From NCBI GenBank assembly GCA_048262715.1, contig JBLXEV010000007.1, positions 1 through 64,000 on the forward strand: 64,000 nt of DNA. The letters run 5' to 3'. This document shows, in pieces, positions 45,148-53,280 of this stretch (the first letter of the stretch is position 1; each line of letters starts with the position of its first letter). The stretch comes from Albirhodobacter sp048262715 (GTDB lineage Bacteria; Pseudomonadota; Alphaproteobacteria; Rhodobacterales; Rhodobacteraceae). The notes beneath the pieces were generated by a model. It had not been told where the DNA came from. It worked only from the letters and a program-made list of their open reading frames with translations, and searched no databases. A program made the position numbers and the translations under genes.

Positions 45148-47346
45148 ATGAATCTTTCGTTCAGCACCGCCAACGCCCGTTACGCCTTCGGACAGTTCGA
45201 CCGTGTGTCGATCGATAATCTCGCCTTCCAAGTCGAAATGGAAACCGAAGTCGGCTACCTTCTCCGCCGGGACGACGCGAGTGGGCTTTGTCAGCAATTC
45301 GCGCACGCAGATCTCGCACGTTTCGGTCAGCAGAGCCGTATTCGGGTCGAACGCGATTACTTCAATCCGTCTGCAGCACATAAACGGTTGATGTCTACCG
45401 AGACATCGATCTCGGCCTTGACTGGGCGTCCCGGGCGCCGTCTTACCAAACGGGATTTGTACTGTCAGGTTGCTCTGGGGCTCCATGCCGAGGGCCTGAT
45501 GACGTTTACGGACACGTCGATCAAAGCCAACAAGGCTCTCCTTCTCGACCGCGTTATGGACATTGCACCCGATGACTTGCCCGAGCCTGGCAAGAAGTTT
45601 CGGAAATCCGAAAACTTCGCCAAGGTTCCCTCGCCACGAGCGCTGCGCCGATGGCTCGCCGAGCTCAACAAGTTTGGGCTGATTGGGCATCTCGATCGGG
45701 TTTCCGCACGCGGGAACCGCGGTTCACGTCTCTCACCAAGCGAGTACGCGCTCATGATGAAAGGGGTCCGCGGCTACATGTCGCCGGATAAGCCCACCAT
45801 TCATGCGATCGTCGAGGCCGTGAAGCTTTCCTTTGAAAATGAAAACGCGGAACGCGAAGCGCAAGGTAAACTCAAGATGAAGGTGCCAAGCCGGGAAACC
45901 ATTCGGCTTGCTGTGCGTGCCCTGGACCCGTTCCTGGTGGAATTGAAGCGCTACGGTTCTTCAGCCGCACGCAAGAAGTTTCGCCCCGTCACAACAGGTC
46001 TTTCCGTGACGCGTCCTCTGGAGCGGGTGGAGATCGACGAATGGACGGTCGATGCGCAGACTTTGTTGGAGAGTACCGAAATCTATGGGCTCTTGACCGA
46101 TGAGGAGAAGCATTCGCTCGGTCTGTATTTTGAAGAGCACGAAGATCCGAAGACGGGAAAGATCAAGCAGAAAAAGATGGCTCGCTGGACCCTGACCGCC
46201 GCGATCTGTTGTGCCACCCGGTGCATTGTCGGGTTGGTGCTTAGTCGCGCCCCGAACGCAGAGGCCGCAGTCCAGTTGTTGCAGATGATCACGACGGACA
46301 AGGGGGCCTGGGCAGACGCTGTGGGTGCCCATACGCCTTGGGACATGCACGGCACCCCGGAGTTGATTGTCTTTGACGGTGGCCCGGCGTTCAAATCTTT
46401 GCGGTTTCGGATGTCAGCCGAGGATCTCGGTGTGATGTGGGAGATGGCTATGAACGGCGTCCCTGAGAACCGCGGCACCATGGAGCGATTTTTCAGTACG
46501 TGCTCCGGTGACTTTGCCTCCCGCCTTACGGGTCATACGTTCCGCGGCATTATGGAGAAAGGTGATGTGGACCCGGAAAAGCGCGCAGCATTGACCTTGG
46601 ATGATCTGACTTTTGCGCTGATCCGCTGGGTTGTCGAGATCTACCACAACACTGAGCACTCCGGTCTTGACAACGAGACGCCGGTTGAGGCCTGGCGGCG
46701 CCTGAACAAGCTGTATGGTGTCACCCCGCCGCCAGACTCCGAAATGATGCGGATTTGCTTCGGGCAGGAACGCGAGCATCGCTTGGACAAAGAAGGCATC
46801 ACCGTTCTCGGTGTGACTTACCAATCAAAAATTCTGCAAACTTACTTTCGTCGGAAGAACCCAGGGTCTGTCAAGGTTCGCTGGCATCCCAAAGATGTAG
46901 GCGCGATTTCGGTGCTGTTGGGGGAAGAGTGGTGCAACGTTCCCTCTAACGACGCGTCTCTCAAGGGCGTTGCAGCACAAACCTGGCTCACTGCAGTGCG
47001 GCATGTGCGCGCGGGTAATCCGAAGGCGGATCGGCTGAACAATGCAGTCGTCCGGGAGGCTATTCTGGCGATCAAGGCTCGAAACGAGGTGGCGATGGCG
47101 AAGGCTGGGCTGAACCTGGAGGATTGGTCTGAAGATCGGTTCAAGCGTGAGGAAAAGAACATTCTTGCAGGTGTGAAATTCTACGAGCCGAAAGCGCCAT
47201 CCAAGGCGAAAGGCGAGCTTGGGAGTGAGCTGCCTTCGCTTGACGATTTGAACGGTGAAGTCGGCGACAGCACCGACGCGCAGGCTGGCCGCAAAGGCCG
47301 GAACGGCACCTCGCCGGGGTCGTCCATGACCTTCGAGGAGGAGTGA
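45148..47346 (+). CDS. tnsB: TnsB-like DDE transposase
   Basis: 732 residues from the ATG at 45148, chosen for AAAGGA upstream; the open frame extends 60 bases further. It binds the end repeats, cuts the 3' strands and joins them to the target. N-terminal DNA-binding region (1-270) includes a helix-turn-helix-like stretch (SPRALRRWLAELNKFGLIGHL). The integrase core has VEIDEW (Asp297), IVFDGGPAF (Asp410) and NRGTMERFF (Glu446), a DD-35-E spacing. A Mu-type beta-barrel domain (SKILQTYFRRKNPGSVKVRWHPKDVG) follows, and the acidic/Ser-rich tail (from about 690) is the likely TnsC contact. It overlaps tnsC. Confidence 0.93.
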   Translation: MNLSFSTANARYAFGQFDRVSIDNLAFQVEMETEVGYLLRRDDASGLCQQFAHADLARFGQQSRIRVERDYFNPSAAHKRLMSTETSISALTGRPGRRLTKRDLYCQVALGLHAEGLMTFTDTSIKANKALLLDRVMDIAPDDLPEPGKKFRKSENFAKVPSPRALRRWLAELNKFGLIGHLDRVSARGNRGSRLSPSEYALMMKGVRGYMSPDKPTIHAIVEAVKLSFENENAEREAQGKLKMKVPSRETIRLAVRALDPFLVELKRYGSSAARKKFRPVTTGLSVTRPLERVEIDEWTVDAQTLLESTEIYGLLTDEEKHSLGLYFEEHEDPKTGKIKQKKMARWTLTAAICCATRCIVGLVLSRAPNAEAAVQLLQMITTDKGAWADAVGAHTPWDMHGTPELIVFDGGPAFKSLRFRMSAEDLGVMWEMAMNGVPENRGTMERFFSTCSGDFASRLTGHTFRGIMEKGDVDPEKRAALTLDDLTFALIRWVVEIYHNTEHSGLDNETPVEAWRRLNKLYGVTPPPDSEMMRICFGQEREHRLDKEGITVLGVTYQSKILQTYFRRKNPGSVKVRWHPKDVGAISVLLGEEWCNVPSNDASLKGVAAQTWLTAVRHVRAGNPKADRLNNAVVREAILAIKARNEVAMAKAGLNLEDWSEDRFKREEKNILAGVKFYEPKAPSKAKGELGSELPSLDDLNGEVGDSTDAQAGRKGRNGTSPGSSMTFEEE

Positions 47347-47348
47347 TC

Positions 47349-48311
47349 ATGATGGATCAACACACTGCCGAGCAGGCTCTCGAGGCTCTGCGTAAGCTGC
47401 ATATCGGAACGGATCGGGACGCGGAAGCCGCGTCCCACATCGAGCGGCTTTTCGAGAAGGACGCTGCGGGGCATCGAACGCCTGTCGCAAAACGGTTCAC
47501 CAAGACCCGTGAAACGCGTGGCGTGATGGTGATTGGAGAGCCCGGGAGCGGTAAATCCCATCTCGTCAATCGCACGCTCGAGAAATTGCCGATGTTGCGG
47601 CCGCAGGAAGATGGCACTCCGCGCTACATTGGTTGCGTGGTGCCCAGCCCCGCGACCTTCAAGAGCATGATGGGCGAGTTGCTGAAGGTATCTGGGTACC
47701 CTGTGGAGAGTAAACGGCAGGAGGCCTGGTCGCTGTTCCAGGATTTGCGCTATCGCTTGGCCGAGCTGGAGATCAGCGTGATCTGGATCGACGAGGCTCA
47801 GGACTTGTTCTGTGCCGATCGTAACCTGATCCTGCGGGCACTGAAATCGCTGATGCAAGGTGAGCATGCCATCACGATCATCGTGTCCGGCACGAAAGAC
47901 CTCGCGACCGTGATCCGCAGTGACCAGCAGGTAAAGCGTCGCTTTACGTCCATTGTCCTACCCGAACTCACCGAACAATCCGACGGCGAGAATTTCTGCC
48001 AGATCATGGAGCATTATTGCCAGCGTGTCGGGGTTCACGCTCCGATGGAGACCGACTTGGTCGGACGGGTGTTCCACGGTGCCAGGTATTGTTTTGGACG
48101 GGCGGTAGAGCTGCTGCTGCTGGCGCTCGAGTTCGCGATCGAGAACGAAGATAGTCATCTCGAAATCGGGCATTTTGCCTCGGCCTACGCGATGCAGGAA
48201 TCCTGTTCGGCGTCGGAGAACGTCTTTTTTGTCGAGCATTACTGGTTGATCGAGACGGACCCGGAAGAGGATCAGAAGCCCCGTCGGTCCACGGGCAAGC
48301 GGAAGCGGTGA
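47349..48311 (+). CDS. tnsC: TnsC-like AAA+ transposition regulator
   Basis: 320 residues from the ATG at 47349 (GGAGG upstream; a GTG at 47343 would add two). AAA+ ATPase that links the target selector to the TnsA-TnsB transposase. Walker A is IGEPGSGKSHLV, Walker B is VIWIDEAQDLF, sensor 1 lies in TIIVSGTKDL. It is shorter than Tn7 TnsC (555) and close to TniB and to TnsC of CRISPR-associated elements in size. It lies between tnsB and tniQ with overlaps on both sides. Confidence 0.92.
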   Translation: MMDQHTAEQALEALRKLHIGTDRDAEAASHIERLFEKDAAGHRTPVAKRFTKTRETRGVMVIGEPGSGKSHLVNRTLEKLPMLRPQEDGTPRYIGCVVPSPATFKSMMGELLKVSGYPVESKRQEAWSLFQDLRYRLAELEISVIWIDEAQDLFCADRNLILRALKSLMQGEHAITIIVSGTKDLATVIRSDQQVKRRFTSIVLPELTEQSDGENFCQIMEHYCQRVGVHAPMETDLVGRVFHGARYCFGRAVELLLLALEFAIENEDSHLEIGHFASAYAMQESCSASENVFFVEHYWLIETDPEEDQKPRRSTGKRKR

Positions 48312-49864
48312 TTGCCATGGCCAAGCTCTTTCCCAAAGTATTCTTTGTTCACGATGAGACGCCCTTGTCCTGGGCAGCACGTCAGGCGGCCTTCCACAAG
48401 GGAGGCCGCCTCGTCCCGTTTCTCAATGATCTGCGTATTCCTGCCATCGATCTCGCGCGTGGATTGCCGGAGGCAGTCATGCGCCTTTGTGAGACGGCGG
48501 GGCAGGACCCTGCGCCGGTGCTTCACAATACCATCACGGCAATTGGCGCGCGTCGTTTCACGCTGCGCGGACATGAATTCTCGGCTGAGTTCACGACGGG
48601 CGTCGAAACCCGCATCTGTCCGTTCTGTTTGGCTGAAGATCAGGTGGGCCGTGACCGCCCCGATGTTGCAGTCCGCCATCGTTTGGCGTGGCGCTTGGCT
48701 ACTGTGCGGACCTGCTCCACTCATGGGGTGCCGCTTCGGGATATTCGGGTGGGTAAATGGGATGACCAATTGCACGAGTTGCAAGGCATGGGGGCTGTGA
48801 TCGAAGCGGAAATTGCTTCACCGCCCGATACTGAGCCTCAGGCTCCTTCCGATTTGCAAGTTTACGTTGAGCGCCGTCTTGAGGGGCAGACGGGCCCGGT
48901 GTGGCTGGATGGCCAGAACATCGATCAGGCAACGCGTGCGACCGAAATGCTCGGCGGCTTGATCGCCTTCGGACCAAATCAGCAAGCGGCAACGATGACA
49001 TTACCCATGTGGGACGAGGCGGGGCGTGCGGCGTGGAGCCTTGTCTCAGAGGGTGAACATGCCATGACAGAATTTCTGTGTAGAGCTCTGGATACTTGCA
49101 AACGTCAGGAGGGGCAGGCGCGGCCGAGGAAGGCCTTCGGGATGCTTTACAGCTGGCTGTCCACAAGCCGTCTGTCAAAAGATCCGGGGCCGATCCGGCC
49201 GTTGTTGCGTAATGTGATCCGGGAAAATGTTCCGCTGGTCGCAGGGCAGAACTTGCTGGGTGAACCTGTTGCGGAACCGCGATTGAGCAGTATCGGCTCC
49301 ATCGCCAAAACCGAAGGTGTCCACTCGGCGACTTTGCGCAATATTCTGCAGGTAGCGGGTCTGGTCGAGAAACTCAGTGGTAGCTGCGGAGCGGACCAAA
49401 TTGTTGATTATGCGCGGGCACGCGAACTTATCAGCACCGCAAAATATGCCGTTCCGGTTACGCGTGTGCCCGATCTCCTCACGACGTCACGACCCATGGT
49501 TGCCGCTCTTGTGGAACTCGGAATCCTGACCAGAATTCACGACCATGGCGAGTTGAAGAGCAAGATCGGAAAGGCAATCGACGGTCGCAGTATACGGAAG
49601 GCTCTGGCTGATTTGCGCGAACGTTTTACGGAAATTGATGAGGCGCCCGAAGACTGTGTTCCTCTGGCAAAATCCGCGGAACGATCGAGGGTAAGCCTCA
49701 AAGTGATCCTGGAGCTTTTGTTTGGTGGGCACCTCCGCCATGTGTTTCGCCTGACGGGCCATGAAGGGTTCAGCGCAATTCATGTCGACGTTGCCGAGAT
49801 CAGGAGCGTTCTCGAATCCCCACCTCCGGGCTTGTCGGGGGATGTATATTTCAGGATCCCCTGA
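48308..49864 (+). CDS. tniQ: TniQ/TnsD-type target selector
   Basis: 518 residues from the GTG at 48308, which overlaps the tnsC stop (GTGA); ATG 48317 is the other choice. The N-terminal TniQ domain has HDETPLSWAARQA and a zinc finger (CPFC at 104-107; CSTH at 136-139). The length is close to Tn7 TnsD (508) and well above the ~390 of CRISPR-linked TniQ, and the C-terminal 300 residues contain several helix-turn-helix-like stretches (SIAKTEGVHSATLRNILQVAG; SAERSRVSLKVILELLFGG). This argues for direct recognition of a fixed chromosomal site, here probably the 3' end of nrdJ. It is the last gene of the operon. Confidence 0.88.
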   Translation: MIAMAKLFPKVFFVHDETPLSWAARQAAFHKGGRLVPFLNDLRIPAIDLARGLPEAVMRLCETAGQDPAPVLHNTITAIGARRFTLRGHEFSAEFTTGVETRICPFCLAEDQVGRDRPDVAVRHRLAWRLATVRTCSTHGVPLRDIRVGKWDDQLHELQGMGAVIEAEIASPPDTEPQAPSDLQVYVERRLEGQTGPVWLDGQNIDQATRATEMLGGLIAFGPNQQAATMTLPMWDEAGRAAWSLVSEGEHAMTEFLCRALDTCKRQEGQARPRKAFGMLYSWLSTSRLSKDPGPIRPLLRNVIRENVPLVAGQNLLGEPVAEPRLSSIGSIAKTEGVHSATLRNILQVAGLVEKLSGSCGADQIVDYARARELISTAKYAVPVTRVPDLLTTSRPMVAALVELGILTRIHDHGELKSKIGKAIDGRSIRKALADLRERFTEIDEAPEDCVPLAKSAERSRVSLKVILELLFGGHLRHVFRLTGHEGFSAIHVDVAEIRSVLESPPPGLSGDVYFRIP

Positions 49865-49899
49865 TTGACGATCTGCCGGGTTTCCGGCCAAAATTTGAG

Positions 49900-49926
49900 A
49901 TGCCGCCTTCGGGCGGCATTTTTTTT
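49900..49926 (+). terminator. Rho-independent terminator of the tns operon
   Basis: Perfect 8-bp stem ATGCCGCC / GGCGGCAT with a UUCG tetraloop, followed by eight T, 36 bp after the tniQ stop. It stops transcription before the right transposon end. Confidence 0.92.
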
Positions 49927-49936
49927 CGAACTTTCG

Positions 49937-50068
49937 ATGGTCATTTGAAATGGGTGGAATGGACAAAATGGCCGCCCCAGTGTGTTTCGGGCTAAAATAT
50001 ACTATTTAAAATCAGTTACTTACTTTATTCAAAAATCAAAAGATGGTCAATTAATGGTGGGTCCCACA
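49937..50068 (-). repeat. Transposon right end with three TnsB-site-like repeats
   Basis: In the orientation reading inward from the right tip, repeats lie at 50052-50043 (AATTGACCAT), 49968-49959 (TTTTGTCCAT) and 49946-49937 (AAATGACCAT). The spread over about 130 bp contrasts with the packed left end and resembles Tn7L. The tip matches the left tip at 21 of 26 bases. The AT-rich stretch between the first two repeats (49,980-50,040) could bend DNA. Confidence 0.78.
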
Positions 50069-50073
50069 GTGTT
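50069..50073 (+). repeat. 5-bp target duplication, right copy (GTGTT)
   Basis: Identical to 22909-22913 and directly after the right terminal ACA of the element. Confidence 0.92.
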
Positions 50074-50138
50074 TTCAGCACCCATAATTTGCCCATCCGC
50101 GCGGGTTTGCGGGCTGATGGGGTGACGGCGAACAGAGA

Positions 50139-50166
50139 GCTCATCCTTTCGGGGGTGGGCTTTTTT
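50139..50166 (+). terminator. Displaced nrdJ terminator
   Basis: A GC-rich stem (GCTCATCC paired with GGGGTGGGC, some G-T pairs) followed by six T. In the chromosome without the element it would lie about 90 bp after the nrdJ stop, so it is probably the original nrdJ terminator, now 27 kb away. Confidence 0.6.
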
Positions 50167-50345
50167 GCTTAGATTGCAGATTGCCGTCCACTGGGCACAA
50201 TGAAGTTGCCGTCGCGCGGCGCCGATTATCGTTTTGGCCGCCGATCACGCTCACCCAAAATCCCGGGAGGGGGGTTGCGGCTATCGGTCACTGGCGTATC
50301 GTCAGAGGAGTGCGGCGGGGCGCAAGGGCAGTGAAGGCGGTAGAC

Positions 50346-51386
50346 ATGGAAATTGGCATCGACAGTTTTGCGGCGACGATCCCCGATCCGGTGACGGGGC
50401 ATATGGTCGCGCCCGCCGAGCGGATTGAGGCCTTGCTGGCCGAGGTAGAAACCGCAGATCGCGTGGGGCTGGATGTCTTTGGCATTGGCGAACATCACCG
50501 CAAGGATTTCCTCGATTCTGCGCCGACAGTCTTGCTCGCTGCGGCTGCGGCGCGCACCAAGCGCATTCGTTTGGCGAGCGCGGTGACGGTGTTGAGCGCG
50601 ACCGATCCGGTGCGGCTTTTCCAAGAATTTGCGACGATTGATCTGATCTCCAACGGCCGCGCAGAGATTGTGGCGGGGCGCGGGTCCTTCGGCGAGGCCT
50701 ACCCGCTTTTCGGCTTCGCGATGGAGGATTATGACGCGCTGTTTGCGGAGAAGTTGGACCTTTTGCTCAAGCTCCGCGAGGCCCCTAGCATCACGTGGCG
50801 GGGCCAATTCCGCCCGCCGTTGAACGGGCAGGGTGTCTATCCACGCCCGTTGCAAGATAAGCTGCCGATCTGGCTCGGGGTGGGTGGGACGCCGCAATCC
50901 TTCGTGCGGGCGGGCAGTTTGGGCCTGCCGCTGATGATTGCGATTATCGGCGGCGGTTTTGACCGCTTCCGCCCCTTGGTCGATTTGTACCGTGAGGCGG
51001 GGCGCAGGGCGGGCCATCCGCCTGAGGTGCTGAAAGTTGGGATTCACGCGATGGGCTTTGTCGGCGATACCGATACGCAGGCGCGTGACGCGTTCTTCCC
51101 CGGATGGGCGCATATGTTTACCGAAATCGGCCGTGAGCGGGGGTGGTCGCCGGTGACACGCGGCCAGTTCGATGCGATGTGCGGCCCTGAGGGGGCGTTC
51201 CTGATTGGCAGCGTGAAGACTGTGCAGGAAAAGATCCTGAGCGCGGATCGGGCTCTGGGCGGGATCGCGCGGCTAACCTTCCAAATGAGTTCGGCCATGC
51301 TTGAGACCGAGGCGATGCAGCGCTCGATTACGCTACTGGGCACCGAGGTCGCGCCCGCGATTAAGGCGCGGATCGGCGGGGCCTGA
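50346..51386 (+). CDS. LLM-class flavin-dependent oxidoreductase
   Basis: 346-residue luciferase-like monooxygenase fold (TIM barrel binding FMN or F420). Features include the N-terminal MEIGIDSFAATIPDP, GIGEHHRKDFLDSAP, RIRLASAVTVLSATDPVRLFQEFATIDLISNGRAEIVAGRGSF and LPIWLGVGGTPQSF. The ATG at 50346 fits the family; the longer open frame begins in the nrdJ 3' region and is not expected to be used. The substrate cannot be told. It is the first chromosomal gene beyond the transposon and would have been the neighbour of nrdJ before insertion. Confidence 0.88.
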   Translation: MEIGIDSFAATIPDPVTGHMVAPAERIEALLAEVETADRVGLDVFGIGEHHRKDFLDSAPTVLLAAAAARTKRIRLASAVTVLSATDPVRLFQEFATIDLISNGRAEIVAGRGSFGEAYPLFGFAMEDYDALFAEKLDLLLKLREAPSITWRGQFRPPLNGQGVYPRPLQDKLPIWLGVGGTPQSFVRAGSLGLPLMIAIIGGGFDRFRPLVDLYREAGRRAGHPPEVLKVGIHAMGFVGDTDTQARDAFFPGWAHMFTEIGRERGWSPVTRGQFDAMCGPEGAFLIGSVKTVQEKILSADRALGGIARLTFQMSSAMLETEAMQRSITLLGTEVAPAIKARIGGA

Positions 51387-51390
51387 GCGG

Positions 51391-51867
51391 TTAGACACCG
51401 CTGTGTGGCAACGGCAGCGCGGTATCGTCCTTCATTTGCTCCATCACGATCTGGCTTTGTACGCGGCCAATCGCGGGATGCGGTAAAAGGACGTTTTGAA
51501 TCAGGTTGTTGAGGGCTGCGAGATCGGTGCAGAACACGCGGAAAATGTAGTCAGCCTCACCCGTCAATGTCCATGAGGCGATGATCTCGGGGCGGCTATT
51601 GGCCAGATGACGCACCGATTTATGGGTCTCTCCGGTCTGCGATTCCGTTTGGATCTGGATGAAAGCTTGTACGCTCAGGCCCAGCTTCGCCGGGTTCAAG
51701 CGGCAGGGCTGCCCCAGAATATAGCCCTCAGCTTCCAGCCTTTGGCGCCGTCTGCCGATCTGAGAGGCGGACATGCCCAGCGTCTCGGACAGTTCCAAGG
51801 CGGAGGTCTGGCCGTTCTTTTGCAAAAGCGCGAGAAGGCGAATGTCTTTGGAATCAAGCTGGCCCAT
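51391..51867 (-). CDS. Lrp/AsnC-family transcriptional regulator
   Basis: 158 residues: N-terminal helix-turn-helix (LDSKDIRLLALLQKNGQTSALELSETLGMSASQIGRRRQRLEAEGYI, residues 4-50) and a C-terminal ligand-binding RAM domain (VQAFIQIQTESQ onward). The ATG at 51867 gives the family length. It is divergent from hppD (127 bp between starts), so it likely controls hppD with an aromatic compound as effector; this link is by position. Confidence 0.9.
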   Translation of the reverse strand: MGQLDSKDIRLLALLQKNGQTSALELSETLGMSASQIGRRRQRLEAEGYILGQPCRLNPAKLGLSVQAFIQIQTESQTGETHKSVRHLANSRPEIIASWTLTGEADYIFRVFCTDLAALNNLIQNVLLPHPAIGRVQSQIVMEQMKDDTALPLPHSGV

Positions 51868-51905
51868 GCGGCTATCCTGCGCATATTTAGAAAATGATGC
51901 AAGAG

Positions 51906-51944
51906 TTGCGCATTCAGGCGCCGATGCCCGCCGAAAATTGCGCA
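51906..51944 (+). promoter_or_regulatory. Candidate Lrp-type operator (TTGCGCA repeats)
   Basis: Two direct copies of TTGCGCA at 51906-51912 and 51938-51944, 32 bp (three helical turns) apart, between the Lrp-type gene and hppD. A third partial TTGC lies at 51,949. The phasing suits an oligomeric Lrp-type regulator. Confidence 0.45.
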
Positions 51945-51993
51945 CCTATTGCAGGGGTCAAAGCCTATCCTTGTGAAAACAAGGAGGATGACC

Positions 51994-53088
51994 ATGGGCC
52001 CTTTCCCGCATGATGCCCCGAAAGCAACGATATCGGACCTCAACCCCGCTGGCACCGACGGGTTCGAGTTTGTCGAATTTGCGCATCCCGAGCCGGAAGA
52101 GCTGCGCAGCCTGTTTGCGAAAATGGGTTATGCCCTTACCGCGACCCATAAAACCAAAGCGATCGAGCTGTGGCAGCAGGGGGATATCACCTATGTCTTG
52201 AACAACGAGCCTGAGAGCCATGCTCGGCGCTTTGTTGAGGAGCACGGCCCCTGCGCGCCCTCGATGGCGTGGCGGGTGGTCGACGCGCAGCACGCGTTTG
52301 ACCACGCCGTCAGCAAGGGCGCAGAGCCCTATACCGGCGCGGGCAAAACGATGGATGTGCCCGCGATTGTGGGCATCGGTGGTTCGCTAATTTACTTCAT
52401 CGAGGACTATTACGAGGCGAACCCGTATAACGCTGAATTTGATTGGGCCGCCGCTGCGCATCCCGAGGGTGTCGGGTTCCACTATCTCGATCACCTGACC
52501 CATAATGTTCACAAGGGCAATATGGACATCTGGTTCCGTTTTTACGGCGATCTCTTCGGATTCAAGGAGATCCGTTTCTTCGATATCGCAGGGAAATTTA
52601 CCGGCCTTCTGAGCCGCGCGCTGACCTCGCCTTGCGGGCGTATCCGCATTCCGATCAATGAGGATCGCGGCGAGAAGGGCCAGATTGTTGAGTATCTCAA
52701 GCGGTATAAGGGCGAGGGAATCCAGCATATTGCGGTGGGTGCGCGCGACATCTATGCCGCGACCGATGAAATCGCCGCGCGTGGTTTGAAATTCATGCCC
52801 GCACCGCCAAACGCCTATTACGAGCTGAGTAAAACCCGCGTCACTGGCCATGAAGAGCCTCTGGACCGAATGATGAAACATGGGATTTTGATCGACGGGG
52901 AAGGGGTCGTCGGGGGCGGTGAGACGCGGATTTTGTTGCAGATTTTCTCGAAGACCGTGATCGGGCCGATCTTCTTCGAGTTCATCCAGCGCAAGGGCGA
53001 TGACGGTTTCGGCGAGGGAAATTTCAAGGCGCTATTCGAGAGTATCGAGGCGGATCAAATCGCGCGCGGCGTGTTGGAGGCTGGCTAG
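51994..53088 (+). CDS. hppD: 4-hydroxyphenylpyruvate dioxygenase
   Basis: 364-residue iron enzyme that turns 4-hydroxyphenylpyruvate into homogentisate in tyrosine breakdown. Two vicinal-oxygen-chelate domains are seen, with DHLTHNV giving the first iron ligand His, EGIQHIAVG the second, and FFEFIQRKG the Glu ligand. The helix near the end (GFGEGNFKALFESIEADQ) closes the active site. The ATG at 51994 has AAGGAGG at the right distance; an ATG 6 bases earlier is too close to it. Confidence 0.95.
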   Translation: MGPFPHDAPKATISDLNPAGTDGFEFVEFAHPEPEELRSLFAKMGYALTATHKTKAIELWQQGDITYVLNNEPESHARRFVEEHGPCAPSMAWRVVDAQHAFDHAVSKGAEPYTGAGKTMDVPAIVGIGGSLIYFIEDYYEANPYNAEFDWAAAAHPEGVGFHYLDHLTHNVHKGNMDIWFRFYGDLFGFKEIRFFDIAGKFTGLLSRALTSPCGRIRIPINEDRGEKGQIVEYLKRYKGEGIQHIAVGARDIYAATDEIAARGLKFMPAPPNAYYELSKTRVTGHEEPLDRMMKHGILIDGEGVVGGGETRILLQIFSKTVIGPIFFEFIQRKGDDGFGEGNFKALFESIEADQIARGVLEAG

Positions 53089-53122
53089 CGATTAGGCAAT
53101 CGTCGTCTAGGTATGCAAGAAA

Positions 53123-53160
53123 TTACGGGCTTTGCGCGAATTGCAGAGCCCGTAAAATTT
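53123..53160 (+). terminator. Terminator after hppD
   Basis: Perfect 9-bp arms TTACGGGCT / AGCCCGTAA, with extra inner pairing (TGC/GCA), followed by AATTT, 35 bp after the hppD stop. Confidence 0.65.
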
Positions 53161-53280
53161 GCCGCTCAAGGCGGTCTGGTGCGAGCCTTTTTGCTGAAAA
53201 ACTCGCCCAAGTAGCCGCGTTGAATACCTCACGAGATTTAGCGCGCTTCGGCCCGCCGCCCTTCAGGCCAGCAAAGTTTT

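Larger units (their letters stand above)
22914..50068 (+). mobile_element. Complete Tn7-like transposon at the 3' end of nrdJ
   Basis: 27,155-bp element bounded by imperfect terminal inverted repeats (TGTAGGACCC at the left, the complement of TGTGGGACCC at the right; 21 of the first 26 bases agree) and a perfect 5-bp duplication GTGTT. Each end carries three copies of a TGACCAT-core repeat, the first at the identical distance of 16 bp from the tip. Core genes are a TnsA-like endonuclease, a 90-aa protein, TnsB, TnsC and a TnsD/TniQ protein (44,039-49,864). The cargo (23.2-42.5 kb) holds a type I restriction-modification island with unusual extra genes, an IS481-family insertion and several small genes. 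Intact ends, duplication and complete core genes suggest a recent and possibly still mobile element. Confidence 0.93.

Noticed and set aside
44039..49864. Tn5053/Tn402-type (TniABQ) element
   Set aside because: A TnsA-like gene is present, the tips (TGT(A/G)GGACCC) differ from the Tn402 type, and no resolvase gene or res site is seen.
22914..50068. CRISPR-associated transposon (type I-F, I-B or V-K)
   Set aside because: No cas genes, no repeat-spacer array, and the TniQ protein is long like TnsD. Nothing in the cargo resembles Cas proteins.
50181..50345. Upstream extension of the LLM oxidoreductase frame
   Set aside because: The extra 55 codons come from the displaced nrdJ 3' region and add nothing family-like; the ATG at 50346 matches the known N-terminus.
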